Source of the DNA: Saprospiraceae bacterium
Lineage (GTDB): Bacteria; Bacteroidota; Bacteroidia; Chitinophagales; Saprospiraceae
DNA length: 54,147 nt
Assembly (NCBI GenBank): GCA_026986005.1
Contig: JALSPK010000043.1
Coordinates: 1-54,147 of the forward strand
Direction of reading: 5' to 3'
Under the pieces are notes generated by a model, which saw nothing but the letters and a program-made list of their open reading frames with translations, was not told where the DNA came from and searched no databases. Positions within the stretch are counted from its first letter, which is position 1; every line of letters starts with the position of its first letter. A program made the position numbers and the translations under genes. Of this stretch, positions 53,774-54,147 are shown piece by piece.

Positions 53774-54088
53774 ATGATAATTACAACTACAGAAACAATT
53801 CCGGGAAAGGAAGTTATTCAAATTTTAGGTGTTGCTCGCGGTAGCACGGTTAGAGCTCGAAATTTCGGGTCTGATTTTATGGCCGGGCTTAAAAATTTAG
53901 TGGGAGGAGAAGTAAATGAATATACCAAACTTCAGGCAAGATCAAGAGAACAAGCATTGAAACGTATGATAGACGATGCCGAACGGTTAGGTGCCGATGC
54001 TATCGTTAATATTCGTTTTGCCACTTCGATGATTATGCAGGGCATGTCGGAAATTTTGGCCTATGGAACTGCGGTAAAAATACAATAG
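53774..54088 (+). CDS. YbjQ/UPF0145-family protein
   Basis: 104 residues, one YbjQ/DUF74 domain: GKEVIQILGVARGSTVRARNFG, ARSREQALKRMIDDAERLGADAIVNIRF and LAYGTAVKI match the family. These small pentameric proteins have no established function. Single gene downstream of the tRNA. Confidence 0.85.
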   Translation: MIITTTETIPGKEVIQILGVARGSTVRARNFGSDFMAGLKNLVGGEVNEYTKLQARSREQALKRMIDDAERLGADAIVNIRFATSMIMQGMSEILAYGTAVKIQ

Positions 54089-54147
54089 CGGTTTTTTCTA
54101 TACTACAAATGACAAATATACCAATGTTAATTATAATTTTCTATATA
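54089..54147. other. Window end, nothing recognised
   Basis: Short AT-rich tail without a gene. Confidence 0.3.

Overview
The window comes from a member of the Bacteroidota (Bacteroidetes), probably an environmental, sulfur-metabolising lineage. Supporting signs: low G+C; an LpxC-FabZ fusion gene; three secreted proteins with C-terminal type IX secretion (T9SS) sorting domains plus a PorV-like protein; an ABC permease fused to an M1 peptidase; no evident Shine-Dalgarno sequences; and several good matches to the Bacteroidota -7 promoter box TAnnTTTG, with a TTTG box 19 bp upstream at the tRNA. A menA gene points to menaquinone. I cannot name the genus from the sequence.

Layout. 1-1200: the end of an IS element (partial OrfA) followed by a non-coding block of degenerate direct repeats. 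1202-10758: a sulfur-oxidation/relay island. A sulfide:quinone oxidoreductase is divergent from an eight-gene operon encoding a polysulfide-reductase-like molybdoenzyme (catalytic, four-cluster ferredoxin and NrfD-type membrane subunits), two half-size YeeE/YedE sulfur transporters and three exported rhodanese-family proteins. 10768-16386: an ABC exporter (ATPase plus permease-M1 peptidase fusion) and a T9SS-secreted rhodanese. 16621-27027: housekeeping genes (DEAD-box helicase, RecQ, KdsD, flavin reductase, STAS protein, RNase Z, MenA) and a secreted hydrolase. 27035-30238: lipid A genes lpxD, lpxC-fabZ and lpxA. 30345-40373: UvrD, a PorV-like protein, a thioredoxin-like lipoprotein, a secreted metalloprotease and a glycosyltransferase, separated by miniature repeat elements. 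40779-47351: RNase R, membrane proteins and a two-component system. 47465-54088: a DUF1573 protein, an Mpl-type ligase, a FadL porin, a B12-binding radical SAM protein, tRNA-Ala(GGC) and a YbjQ protein.

Most interesting system: the three consecutive exported rhodanese-family proteins at 8205-10758 all end in the same short tail, a basic stretch followed by VSGGCG with a penultimate cysteine. This resembles the C-terminal GGCGG swinging arm of SoxY, the periplasmic sulfur carrier of the Sox pathway, although no sox gene is present here. The first protein has no other cysteine at all, the second has lost the rhodanese catalytic cysteine, and the third has two intact rhodanese active sites. My inference is a rhodanese-based, Sox-independent sulfane-sulfur relay: SQR makes sulfane sulfur, the double rhodanese loads it onto GGCG arms, and the molybdoenzyme and/or the YeeE transporters take it over. 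The genes and motifs are seen in the sequence; the relay is a hypothesis.

Other notable structure: two related families of ~163-bp miniature inverted-repeat elements (33271, 49510 and 40589, plus a composite at 36315-36730 holding perfect palindromes), one of them 3 bp from the predicted -7 box of the mpl-like gene; and two genes (lpxD and the radical SAM gene) whose -7 box sits exactly 4 bp before the ATG, suggesting leaderless mRNAs.
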